A stretch of DNA of 47,361 bases from Pelobacter sp. UBA6812. GTDB taxonomy: Bacteria > Desulfobacterota > Desulfuromonadia > Desulfuromonadales > Syntrophotaleaceae. The number at the start of each line of letters is the position of its first letter. The stretch's first letter is position 1. This document shows positions 31,342-39,200 of the stretch, piece by piece. Under the pieces are notes generated by a model, which saw nothing but the letters and a program-made list of their open reading frames with translations, searched no databases and was not told the origin of the DNA. Made by a program: the position numbers and the translations under genes. Location of the stretch: positions 1-47,361 of the forward strand of contig DKEW01000014.1 of assembly GCA_002452265.1 (NCBI GenBank). Direction: 5' to 3'.

Positions 31342-32008
31342 CGCCTCTATCCCATTATCAATCTCGTACCGTTCAACTCGGCTCCGGGATACACCGGGGA
31401 AGTCTGCCCAATCTCGGGGGAAGGTCATTGCTTGGGGCAATTGACAAATAAACAACGCTCCTGGCAATTTCCCTTGCTATTGAATGTTGTGTGATAATTC
31501 AGGACGCTATCTTTTTTTCTTTCCGCCACTGCGCCACGCAGCAGCCACAAGTCCATCAAACCCTCCGTAAAGACGCTGGGCGACTGACCCTTTTTGTCTT
31601 TATCACGGCCTTGGCTTTGTCTTTTTCTTCTAACTGAAAAAAGTACTTGTTCAATCTATATACATATGTTAATCATATTATATTGTTTTTCATATAAGCA
31701 TGTGTGAACCGCAGGTTGGGGCGTTTGCCCGGCCCATGGCCGCTTGTTTATCATCGATACGGAATTCAACCAGAATCGGAGGGATCTCCTTCTCAATAAA
31801 TCAGTCTTTGTTTCCCTGGCGGCCCGATAAGCAGTAGCGGAGCTCTTCCTCCCTTGAGAGCTTTCCAGATATGCGAAAGTAATAAATAGAGTCTTCAGCC
31901 TCTATGCCTCCATTAGAAGCACCTTCCTAACCGCTTCTGTAAACCGGGCCGCAATTTTTATCATCATCTTATCCCTGCAAACTACTTACTTTGTGGAGTT
32001 ACCGACTT
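31342..32008. other. long AT-richer intergenic region
   Basis: This 667-bp stretch contains the solo RAYT-end repeat at 31439. A notably AT-rich segment follows (about 31620-31700). A 16-base string at about 31757-31772 (TCGATACGGAATTCAA) also occurs at the end of the histidine-kinase gene (33759-33774). On the minus strand about 31770-31900 has short open pieces with a protein-like look but stops between them. I support no gene here. Confidence 0.5.
31439..31463 (+). repeat. solo copy of the RAYT end repeat
   Basis: aattgacaaataaacaacg (31439-31457) is identical to 27410-27428 and in the same orientation, and similarity decays after it. No RAYT gene is attached. Confidence 0.8.
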
Positions 32009-32884
32009 ATGCGAAAGATCCTCACCAGCTTGCCTTATTGGTTTTTGTTCAGTCTTCTCGCGGTCACTGCAGTGCATGCCGAAGACCGTTATTATCCTTA
32101 TGTGCTGGCAACCCAGGAAACCGTCAAAGTCGCCGACAACGTGGACGGTGCGAAACAAGCCCTGATAGGTGGCGGCTTTCAGATCGTCGGCGAATATTCC
32201 CCTTATGCGGGCGCGCATATTCTTGTTGTCACCAACGCGGGTCTGAAAAAGGTCGCCGCCGCTTCCGATTTCGGCGGTTATGGCGCGGGGATACGGGTAG
32301 CTTTGACCCAGGTGAACGACCAGGTGCAAACCGCATATGTCAATCCTCTCTACATGCAGCATATCTATCGTATGAAAGGTGATCTGTCCGGAGTGGCCGC
32401 CGCCTTGAAAAAGGTCTTCGGCAAGCAGAAGGATTTCGGGAAGAAAGAGGGCATGACCGCCAAGAAGCTGAGTGAATATCATTATATGTTAGGCATGCCG
32501 TATTTCGATGACCATATCGAACTGGCCGCCTACGCCGACCATCAAAGCGCTCTCACCCAAGTGGAAAAGGGCCTCGCCGCCAGCAAGGCGGTGAATAAAG
32601 TTTATCGCATCGATATTCCCGGCAAAAAAGAGAGCGTGTTCGGCGTAGCGATCATCGAAGGCAAGGGCGCTGACAAGACCGTGATGGCGGCGACCGATAC
32701 CGGCGATTTGCGTCATACCGCGCATTTGCCTTACGAACTGCTGGTCTCCGGCAACAAAGCTTATATGCTGCACGGCAAATTCCGCATCGCGCAAAGCTTC
32801 CCTGACCTGGGCATGGGGACTTTCATGAAAATCTCCGGCGCACCCGACGCCATCGAAGATACCATTGCCGCAGCCATCCAATAA
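32009..32884 (+). CDS. periplasmic protein of unknown function, 291 residues
   Basis: The ATG at 32009 begins a signal peptide (MRKILTSLPYWFLFSLLAVTAVHA, cleavage before EDRYYP). The mature part has two similar-looking halves. The first holds QALIGGGFQIVGEYSPYAGAHILVVTN. The second holds QVEKGLAASKAVNKVYRIDIPGKKESVFGVAII. This vaguely recalls the DUF302 type of small alpha/beta domain, but I do not assign the family. It is Lys-rich in the middle with no cysteines in the mature part. It is monocistronic, with a strong terminator 22 bases after the stop. Confidence 0.8.
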   Translation: MRKILTSLPYWFLFSLLAVTAVHAEDRYYPYVLATQETVKVADNVDGAKQALIGGGFQIVGEYSPYAGAHILVVTNAGLKKVAAASDFGGYGAGIRVALTQVNDQVQTAYVNPLYMQHIYRMKGDLSGVAAALKKVFGKQKDFGKKEGMTAKKLSEYHYMLGMPYFDDHIELAAYADHQSALTQVEKGLAASKAVNKVYRIDIPGKKESVFGVAIIEGKGADKTVMAATDTGDLRHTAHLPYELLVSGNKAYMLHGKFRIAQSFPDLGMGTFMKISGAPDAIEDTIAAAIQ

Positions 32885-32906
32885 ACTTGAGTGGCTCTGG
32901 CAGTTG

Positions 32907-32944
32907 ACAGAATCCTCGCCCCCGGGCGGGGATTCTGTGTTTTT
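32907..32944 (+). terminator. rho-independent terminator of the 32009 gene
   Basis: A 15-bp stem (ACAGAATCCTCGCCC with GGGCGGGGATTCTGT, one T-G) is followed by GTTTTT. Confidence 0.9.
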
Positions 32945-33098
32945 GGTGGTGTTTTGGGGGACTGCTTACTCATGAGAGTATTTCTGTTGAGATAAGGCGT
33001 AAGGCATTGCGCGTTGAAGCTGCAACAATTGTACGGGGTGGAAAAGAAGGCGCTGGTGAATTATTGACTTAGTCTTCTTTAACGCTAGACTGTCACCT

Positions 33099-33191
33099 AT
33101 GCCACGATCTGGTCGAATTGAGTGCCTGGGTATCCTTCTGCACGTTATGATGAGGGGGATCGATAGACAGGATATTTTGCCCGATGATGCC
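33099..33191 (+). pseudogene. RAYT N-terminal fragment (decayed transposase)
   Basis: The first 31 codons encode MPRSGRIECLGILLHVMMRG and continue IDRQDILPDDA. They align without gaps with the intact RAYT at 26448 (16 of 31 identical, most others conservative). Homology stops at the DDA position and the frame runs, by chance, into the next gene's ribosome site. The HUH and tyrosine parts are missing, so it is a remnant. Confidence 0.8.
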
Positions 33192-33221
33192 GTCAATCCT
33201 AATCAACGGAAGGAGATAATC

Positions 33222-33551
33222 ATGAGGATTTTTATTGGGTTACTGTTCGTTCTCTGTTTCAGTCAAGTTGCGCTTGCAGGGACTACCTATGTCTGTACCC
33301 ATGGAGATATGGAACGCCGGATTGAGGTGGTTCAGTTAAGCACGGCAGCGGTCCCCTGTGAAGTTCGTTATACCAAGAACGGCAATACCGAAGTTTTGTG
33401 GAGCGCCCAGGCGGAAGAAGGCTATTGTGAAGCTAGGGCCGCTGAATTCGTTGAGAAACAAAGGGGTTGGGGCTGGGAGTGCGTAGAGAGCGGGGCGAAC
33501 ATGAGTGAGCCGGCTCCCTCTGATATGCCGGACGGGCAGCTTCCTGAATAA
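33222..33551 (+). CDS. small secreted protein, 109 residues
   Basis: The ATG at 33222 has AAGGAG 8 bases upstream and begins a signal peptide (MRIFIGLLFVLCFSQVALA, cleavage before GTTYVC). The in-frame extension to 33099 is a RAYT remnant and not part of this gene. The mature part has four Cys (in YVCTHG, VPCEVRY, GYCEAR and WECVES), probably two disulfides, and an acidic Pro-rich end. It resembles the many small exported proteins of proteobacteria that start TTYVCxHG, whose function is not known to me. No partner gene is evident. Confidence 0.82.
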   Translation: MRIFIGLLFVLCFSQVALAGTTYVCTHGDMERRIEVVQLSTAAVPCEVRYTKNGNTEVLWSAQAEEGYCEARAAEFVEKQRGWGWECVESGANMSEPAPSDMPDGQLPE

Positions 33552-33648
33552 TTATTTTCTCCTTTAGAAGAGCAGTGCACCAGTGGCATTTTGGAGCTCC
33601 TATATATCTTGGGGAAGCAAAACAAACGGCTACAGATTACCCCGAAAA

Positions 33649-33700
33649 AAGAAGAAGCGACAGATATCCCGGCAGCTGCCGGAGGCTGTCGCCTCTTCTT
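33649..33700. terminator. large hairpin terminator, mainly for the histidine-kinase gene
   Basis: A 15-bp outer stem (33649-33663 with 33686-33700, one mismatch) encloses the palindrome CCGGCAGCTGCCGG. On the minus strand CTTTTTTC follows. A weaker T tract follows on the plus strand. Confidence 0.8.
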
Positions 33701-33751
33701 TCCAAGGAACAGAAAGGGGGCGTTTCTCCAGTCCAGGATGGAGGGTAGGAG

Positions 33752-35764
33752 TCAGAGCTCGATACGGAATTCAAGCCCATCGTTTGTATTGCGTGCGAGG
33801 ATGGAGCCCTGCATGCGTTTTTCTATGATGATTTTTGAGATATAGAGACCGATCCCGGTGCCGGTTTCCTTGGTGGTGAAATAGGATTCGAACAGCTGTT
33901 CGCGAATCGAATCCGAAACGCCTCCGGCATTGTCCCGGACGGTGACGATCTTCTTCTCCCCATCCCGATACAAGTGAATATGGATGCGCGGTGCGGCAAC
34001 GTCCTTGTGGAGCAACGCTTCTTTTGCATTGTTCAGAAGGTTGAGCAGCACATGGGAAAATTCGTTGCCGTAGCCGGTGACGTACAGTTCCTCCTCGGCA
34101 TCGAAAACAGTGTCGATCCCATGGATGTCAAGGTCCGTTGCGACAAGGTCAAGAATTTTGCGGACCGACTGCTGCAGGTCAAAGGGCATCTGCCCTTGGT
34201 CTGTGCGGAAAAAGTCCCGGAAATCGTCTATAGTCGAGGCCATGTGCAGGAGAAGGTCGTCGATCTGAACCACCATCTGCTGCCGTTGCTCGTCGAGTTG
34301 CCCGCCATCCTCTGAGAGCGCCAGGTTGTTTACCAACAGGTTGAGTAAATTCAGCGGCTGTCGCCACTGGTGGGCGATATAGCTGATCATCTCTCCCATG
34401 GCTGCCATGCGGCTTTGCTGTAACAACAGTAAATCTTTTTCCCGCAGTTCCTCAGTCAACTGAACCTGCTCGGTGATGTCCTGAATGGTGCCGACCATGT
34501 ACCTTGGCTGACCGTCTTCGCCGAAAACCAGTTCTCGCTGATCATGAATAACCAATTCATTGCCGCCGGCTTGTCGCAAGCGGTATTCCACTGCGCAAGG
34601 CTGACGATCACGCAACAGATCGACGAGCGCGGTTTGCAGCCGCTCGCGGTCTTCATCGCGGACCATCCCCAACAGTGCTTCTTCGCTGCCGGCAAAATCC
34701 CGTGCCGGAATCCCCAATAGGCGCCAGCATTCCACTGAGGCCGACTGCAGCCGACCTGAAAGGTCCCAAGTCCAGTTGCCGATGCGGGCGATGCGCTGGG
34801 CTTCCACCAGATTATGCTCACGTTCTCTGAGCTCGGCTGCCATCGCCTTGCGCTCGCTGATGTCGTGGAAATTGCCGGCTATGAGCGGCCGCCCCTCGTA
34901 TTCAAGGTAGCTGGCCATCACTTCTACCGGGATCAGCGCTCCCGAAGCGACCCGATGCAGTGTCTCGAAACGGGCCTGGTCACCCTGTTTCAGTTGCTGA
35001 TGCAGGTTGGACAAACGAGCCATGTCAAACTCGGGATCCCAATCGGGAACGCGCATCTGCAAAATAGTTTTCTGATCCCAACCGAAATGGGCACAGGCTG
35101 CGGCGTTGACATAAAACATGCGATAACCGTCGGTTGGGTCGAGCACGTAAATGGGGTTGCGGGTGTTTTCCACCAGATAGCGGAAAAGGGAGGCCTCTTC
35201 TTCGGACTTTCTGCGTTGCCGCACTTCCCGATCGAGACGCAGGTTTTTCAGCCCCATCTCGGCGATCATCTCCACCAGCGAACGAAGGTAGGTCATGACA
35301 TCGCGGATATGGCTGCGACTCAGGATCGGCACCTGGTCCAGGGCTGCCAGATACTCCTTCTCGTCGAAACCGAAACGGGCGGCCTGGGTACGGAAAAATT
35401 CGCGGTCGAGTGGCTCATCGTCGTAGAAAAACTGACCGGTGAAAAAGGTGGCCAGATGCCGGCCTTCGATGTAAATCGGCATGGCGACATCCCATAGACC
35501 GTTTTGACAGCGGTAGTCGACATATCCTGCCGGGCAGTTATCGAGGTGGGCTTTGATGTAGGTATCACTTTCCCGGCAACGGACGACGGTCTGAGGATGG
35601 CAGCGATGAAAGCGCGCACAGATCTCTTGCCATCCAACGGAAGCGAGCACCCGTTCATCGCCGTCGAGAATCGCGCCGGGCACTCCGGTCAACCGGAACT
35701 GGGTTTCCAGCAGTTGTTGCAGCTGGCTAACCGACATAATTTGGGAAAAAGCAAGATCGGTCAT
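33752..35764 (-). CDS. PocR-PAS-PAS sensor histidine kinase (orphan)
   Basis: 670 residues from the ATG at 35764 (AGGA 6 bases upstream). The N-terminal PocR-type sensory domain (about 10-165) has Cys-rich CRESD...NCPAGYVDYRCQNGLWD and FFTGQFFYDDEP. Two PAS domains follow (about 200-320 and 330-450), each ending in a DIS/DIT PAC signature. The kinase core has the phospho-accepting His in AHQWRQPLN, N-box LLNLLNNAKEAL, G1 DNAGGV and G2 GTGIGLYISK. No membrane segments are seen, so it is cytoplasmic. PocR domains are thought to bind small hydrocarbon ligands such as 1,2-propanediol. No response regulator lies next to it. Confidence 0.93.
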   Translation of the reverse strand: MTDLAFSQIMSVSQLQQLLETQFRLTGVPGAILDGDERVLASVGWQEICARFHRCHPQTVVRCRESDTYIKAHLDNCPAGYVDYRCQNGLWDVAMPIYIEGRHLATFFTGQFFYDDEPLDREFFRTQAARFGFDEKEYLAALDQVPILSRSHIRDVMTYLRSLVEMIAEMGLKNLRLDREVRQRRKSEEEASLFRYLVENTRNPIYVLDPTDGYRMFYVNAAACAHFGWDQKTILQMRVPDWDPEFDMARLSNLHQQLKQGDQARFETLHRVASGALIPVEVMASYLEYEGRPLIAGNFHDISERKAMAAELREREHNLVEAQRIARIGNWTWDLSGRLQSASVECWRLLGIPARDFAGSEEALLGMVRDEDRERLQTALVDLLRDRQPCAVEYRLRQAGGNELVIHDQRELVFGEDGQPRYMVGTIQDITEQVQLTEELREKDLLLLQQSRMAAMGEMISYIAHQWRQPLNLLNLLVNNLALSEDGGQLDEQRQQMVVQIDDLLLHMASTIDDFRDFFRTDQGQMPFDLQQSVRKILDLVATDLDIHGIDTVFDAEEELYVTGYGNEFSHVLLNLLNNAKEALLHKDVAAPRIHIHLYRDGEKKIVTVRDNAGGVSDSIREQLFESYFTTKETGTGIGLYISKIIIEKRMQGSILARNTNDGLEFRIEL

Positions 35765-36513
35765 GGTGTTCCTGGCGCAGATTTTTACCAAAAAGGTAAG
35801 AAGTAAGTTTTGCCAGTTAGATATCGTTTAAATTTGCAACAGGTGTAAATATCTTGCCCAAGTATCTTAAGTGGGAACTCTTGTATTTAGATCCTTAGAT
35901 CGAAATCTACTCGGGCAAAATGTTGTTTTCATGTTTCATGCCGACACGGGACTGAGTTTCAGGGAAACTGTACTCGGGGAAGGGAAGGCAAGCGTCTGAT
36001 TCAACGATCATATCGGAGGAATCATGCTGATATCCGTCATTCCCTGTTCGATACGGAAGCACAGTCGCATCAGTATTCCTGATTTAAACTTCAAGATTCC
36101 AATGAGAGGCCCGTGTTTGATTCGCCCGAGGTCTTTTGAAGGTTGTTAATTGGGCTCGGCTAGGGTGGCTTTTTGCAACAACTAGTCGGTGAACGGTAGG
36201 ACTTGCCGTCGATAGGAAATGTTCGCCGGTTGGACACTTTCGCAAGTCGGTGGCGAAGACGTAAGACGTTCCTGTAGAGGAGATTAGGGAAATTCGGGGA
36301 ACAAGCCGCTCCAAAACAGTCAACGAGGCCCTTCTTTGCAGAAGAATGGGACACATTGGTGAGGCTGCCGTCAACGCCCTTGGGATAACCCGGTCCGGGC
36401 TGGGTCGCCGAAGTGGAAAAGGCACCAGCGTCCCTCCCCGCCTCCTATCGACCTTGAAATTTTACTTTACCGCTTGGCGGAAGTTATACATTAAATGGTG
36501 ACTTTTGAATGGT
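35765..36513. other. 749-bp intergenic region, possibly rearranged
   Basis: No convincing gene. A 41-codon frame with a strong ribosome site begins at 36024. The segment of about 36150-36440 is open over 113 codons on the minus strand (36084-36425) but the translation is rich in Arg, Ser and Pro and does not look like a folded protein. The mixture suggests debris of earlier insertions or deletions. Confidence 0.5.
36024..36149 (+). CDS. possible 41-codon ORF or truncated gene start
   Basis: GGAGG at 36015-36019 lies 4 bases before the ATG, an arrangement typical of real starts. The frame has only 41 codons (N-terminus MLISVIPCSIRKHSRIS) and no recognisable domain. It may be the start of a gene whose rest was lost. 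Confidence 0.2.
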   Translation: MLISVIPCSIRKHSRISIPDLNFKIPMRGPCLIRPRSFEGC

Positions 36514-36783
36514 TTACAGGCCAAACCAGTCAAAGAAACTATTAATGTAGCCGCCAACCTTTTCAATGAAATTCATGGCTTGTTCTGAGGATTGGTCGCC
36601 CTGTCCTTCCGGATTGTTTTCGTCTGCCTGTCGATAAATATCTCCAGCACTTGGCGTCGGTGGCTCCGTTGTGACCGGAATGTTCTGGTTCGATGCATTT
36701 CCACTCTGCCCATAAATAACAGCAGGGTTGGTTGTATTTAGGCACAATAAAAGAAGAAATATGGTCAGGAGTTGTTTTTTCAT
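36514..36783 (-). CDS. small secreted protein, 89 residues
   Basis: The ATG at 36783 has GAGAGG 6 bases upstream. A signal peptide (MKKQLLTIFLLLLCLNTTNPAV, cleavage possibly after IYG) is followed by a disordered Asn/Gln/Pro/Thr-rich part and an amphipathic C-terminus (EQAMNFIEKVGGYINSFFDWFGL). That end could insert in or lie on a membrane. It follows the outer-membrane protein gene by 9 bases and is probably co-transcribed. Family unknown. Confidence 0.72.
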   Translation of the reverse strand: MKKQLLTIFLLLLCLNTTNPAVIYGQSGNASNQNIPVTTEPPTPSAGDIYRQADENNPEGQGDQSSEQAMNFIEKVGGYINSFFDWFGL

Positions 36784-36792
36784 GGTTTCCTC

Positions 36793-37590
36793 TCAGAATT
36801 GGTAGGAAAAGCCTATGGTGCCTATAAGCCGGACTTTATTTCCGGAATACGAAGTCAAGTCCGCTGCGCCCAAGGTGAGGACCATGGGGATTTTTTTAAA
36901 GGGGGCGGTGGAAAAACCGGCATTGAGATTGACACCGCTCCATTCAAGGATGGCATTCGTCGAAGGCAAAAATTCATAAGCGGCGGCGGCAAATACGTAA
37001 CTACCGTGCTCGCCTTTGGAATGTTCCTTGTCGAGTTCGCTTTTTTTCCCGAAACGCCCCGATCCGGCGCCAAGATTGATATGTAGTCTGGAAATGCCAT
37101 TTGTGGGGTTGATATGATTTTGTGAAGCTCGGCTCAGCACAAAATAAAAACTTTCATCCGCATCGGATTCGTTGCTATGAAACAGATTTTCCCCTCCTAC
37201 GGCGACAGATATTCCATAACCAAGGTAGCGATGAAGCTTGAAGCCGAACGAGAAATTGTCCATTTCCGACAGATCGTTAACGGTCATGCTTGCCTGCAAT
37301 CCCACAATTTTTACCGGATCCAACAGGCCTAGACCAAGGCTGATGGCTCCATCCGCCGAAGAACTGTAGGCTTGAGGGGAGGTTCCGCCTGCACCAAAGA
37401 AAATGACATTATTTGATGCCCCCCATCCCGTAGGCGTCATCAGTGTTTTGCCGGCTCGATTGGGAAGATATGTGTGATAAATTGGAACTTCGGTGACCAG
37501 CGAACCTAAATCCGCTGCAAACACCGGGGAGCTCAAAACGCATAGCCACAGATAGATGGAAAAACTACAAAAGCAAATAGCTTTATTCAT
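36793..37590 (-). CDS. probable outer-membrane beta-barrel protein, 265 residues
   Basis: A signal peptide (to SSPVFA before ADLG) is followed by alternating hydrophobic/polar strands with Gly and aromatic residues. It ends in the terminal Phe (GTIGFSYQF), the C-terminal signature recognised by the BAM complex. A strong AAGGAG lies before the ATG. The Tyr- and Asn-rich strands and the length (about 240 residues mature) fit a barrel of 8 to 12 strands. It forms a two-gene unit with the small secreted protein at 36514. Base composition is lower in GC than the housekeeping genes. The specific function is not known. Confidence 0.72.
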   Translation of the reverse strand: MNKAICFCSFSIYLWLCVLSSPVFAADLGSLVTEVPIYHTYLPNRAGKTLMTPTGWGASNNVIFFGAGGTSPQAYSSSADGAISLGLGLLDPVKIVGLQASMTVNDLSEMDNFSFGFKLHRYLGYGISVAVGGENLFHSNESDADESFYFVLSRASQNHINPTNGISRLHINLGAGSGRFGKKSELDKEHSKGEHGSYVFAAAAYEFLPSTNAILEWSGVNLNAGFSTAPFKKIPMVLTLGAADLTSYSGNKVRLIGTIGFSYQF

Positions 37591-37675
37591 GATTTCTCCT
37601 TTCTATGGACTTCCGAATTTTTGGGACTCACGTGAGCTATATGGGGGCGACAACTCTCCATTTATTTGCGGCGCA

Positions 37676-38997
37676 CACTACTGTCCGGTTAATAACTGAA
37701 TAAATTCAGCTGGTTATCAACTGGGAGGTCTTGGCTTTGTTTGAGAGAGTCCGTAACCAATGAAGAAATGGGCTTTTTCTCGAACAAATTGACCTCCAGA
37801 ATCTTTAGGAAAGTGTAGAGCGGACATGGAACGTCGAGCTTCTTCTTGGCGATCACCGCTAGCAGATAAACGGTCAATGCTACCCAGATCTGGCTCTTCA
37901 CGGCGTTGATCGATGTTCCGTAAAACGACTTGATCCGCAAATGGCCCTTGACCCATTTAAAAAATAGTTCCACCTGCCAGCGCTGCTTGTAGATTTCGGC
38001 AACGGTGCTGGCAGAAATCGTGAAATTGTTGGTCAAAAACACCAAGTGCTTGTTGCGCTCTTTGTCAACATAACTGACCCGGCGTAGCTTTTCCGGGTAA
38101 TCCTTTTTCGATTTGTAGGTCACCAGCGTGATCGTTTGATCCGCCTTGATGCCGGCCGCTTTGTCTTTCGGAGCAGAATACAGGCGCTGGAATCGTAAGT
38201 TGTCTTTGGCCCTGATGACAAAGAAGGCTCCTTGCCGGTGTAGCGCATATAGCCGCGAGAAGTCGGTATAGGCTTTGTCCATCGTGTAGATGGCATCTTC
38301 GGTTACCGGCAGAACATCGAGCATCCGGACATCGTGAACCTTACCGGTCGTAACAGCCACATACGTTGGGATGGTTCCCCGCAAGTCGAGCAGGGTATGC
38401 ATTTTCACCGCGGCCTTTGTCGTCCGGAACTCGGCCCAAGGAAACAGTGTCAAGCACAGATCGATAGTCGTTGAATCAAAGGCGTACAACGGTTGATTGA
38501 GTTCCAGGGCGAAAGGTTCGCCACAGTAAAGCTGTTGCGCCATCCGGATCAGGACATGGCCGAAATCCTGAAAAATGCGCCAATCTCGGCGTTCGTTAGC
38601 ATCGGCCAGAGTCGATCGGGAGACGGCACCTCGAAAGCCGATGTGGTAAAGCTTCTCCCGGTGGGAGTTCAAGCAGGTTTCGATATCCCGCAGGCTTTCA
38701 CGACCAGCCATCTGGGCATATGCAAGGCACAGAAACTGATCGAACGTGGAAAAGCTTCTGGCCCGGTAGTTGCCGCGATAGCGACGAACACACAGATTGA
38801 ACTCATGCCGTGGCAGAAACTGCAACAGTTGCCGGAAAACGGTTTGACCTGAATTCATAGATGCCCTCCTCCGATACTGGAAGGTATCACCCCGCTTTGG
38901 CGGGACGAATTCAAATCGAAAACAGATCAGTTATGTCAAAGAGCTTTTATTCTCAACAGCTTACGTTGTTGTGCGATTTTTTAACCGGACAGTAGTG
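37676..38997 (-). mobile_element. IS4-family insertion sequence
   Basis: Perfect 17-bp terminal inverted repeats CACTACTGTCCGGTTAA (37676-37692) and their complement (38981-38997) bracket one transposase gene, for a total of 1322 bp. The flanking bases (ttgcggcgca on the left, attcattatg on the right) do not match, so no target-site duplication is visible. Confidence 0.93.
37689..38858 (-). CDS. IS4-family transposase
   Basis: A 389-residue DDE transposase. The N-terminal DUF4372-type domain is MNSGQTVFRQLLQFLPRHEF. The catalytic Asp residues are in YAFDSTTIDL and YTMDKAYTDF, and the Glu lies in the YREK-type motif YKQRWQVELFFKWVKGHLRIK. It appears intact (no frameshift). A GGAGGAGGG ribosome site lies just before the ATG. 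The stop codon lies just inside the left inverted repeat. It is probably active. Confidence 0.96.
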   Translation of the reverse strand: MNSGQTVFRQLLQFLPRHEFNLCVRRYRGNYRARSFSTFDQFLCLAYAQMAGRESLRDIETCLNSHREKLYHIGFRGAVSRSTLADANERRDWRIFQDFGHVLIRMAQQLYCGEPFALELNQPLYAFDSTTIDLCLTLFPWAEFRTTKAAVKMHTLLDLRGTIPTYVAVTTGKVHDVRMLDVLPVTEDAIYTMDKAYTDFSRLYALHRQGAFFVIRAKDNLRFQRLYSAPKDKAAGIKADQTITLVTYKSKKDYPEKLRRVSYVDKERNKHLVFLTNNFTISASTVAEIYKQRWQVELFFKWVKGHLRIKSFYGTSINAVKSQIWVALTVYLLAVIAKKKLDVPCPLYTFLKILEVNLFEKKPISSLVTDSLKQSQDLPVDNQLNLFSY

Positions 38998-39148
38998 ATT
39001 CATTATGTTTATTTTTTTTGGTGGGTAACTTGCTGAAATAAAATAGTATGTAAGAGGTTTTGACATGAATTGAGCTGGGGGGGGCTTTGCAGAACCATAG
39101 CGATTGGGGGCGTGGGAGTGGCAACTCGAATGCGAGATGTGTCAATGA

Positions 39149-39195
39149 AAAAAGCGAAGCCGCAAAGATGTTGAATCTTTACGGCTTCGCTTTTT
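39149..39195. terminator. terminator of the chemoreceptor gene
   Basis: 21-base arms (39149-39169 and 39175-39195), with one mismatch, begin with AAAAAGCGAAGCCG and end with CGGCTTCGCTTTTT. The stem is preceded by A and followed by T, so it works on both strands. Confidence 0.88.
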
Positions 39196-39200
39196 GTAGA

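Noticed and set aside
36084..36425. 113-codon minus-strand frame in the 35.8-36.5 kb gap
   Set aside because: Arg/Ser/Pro-rich translation without hydrophobic pattern or ribosome site; looks like unused open frame in rearranged DNA.
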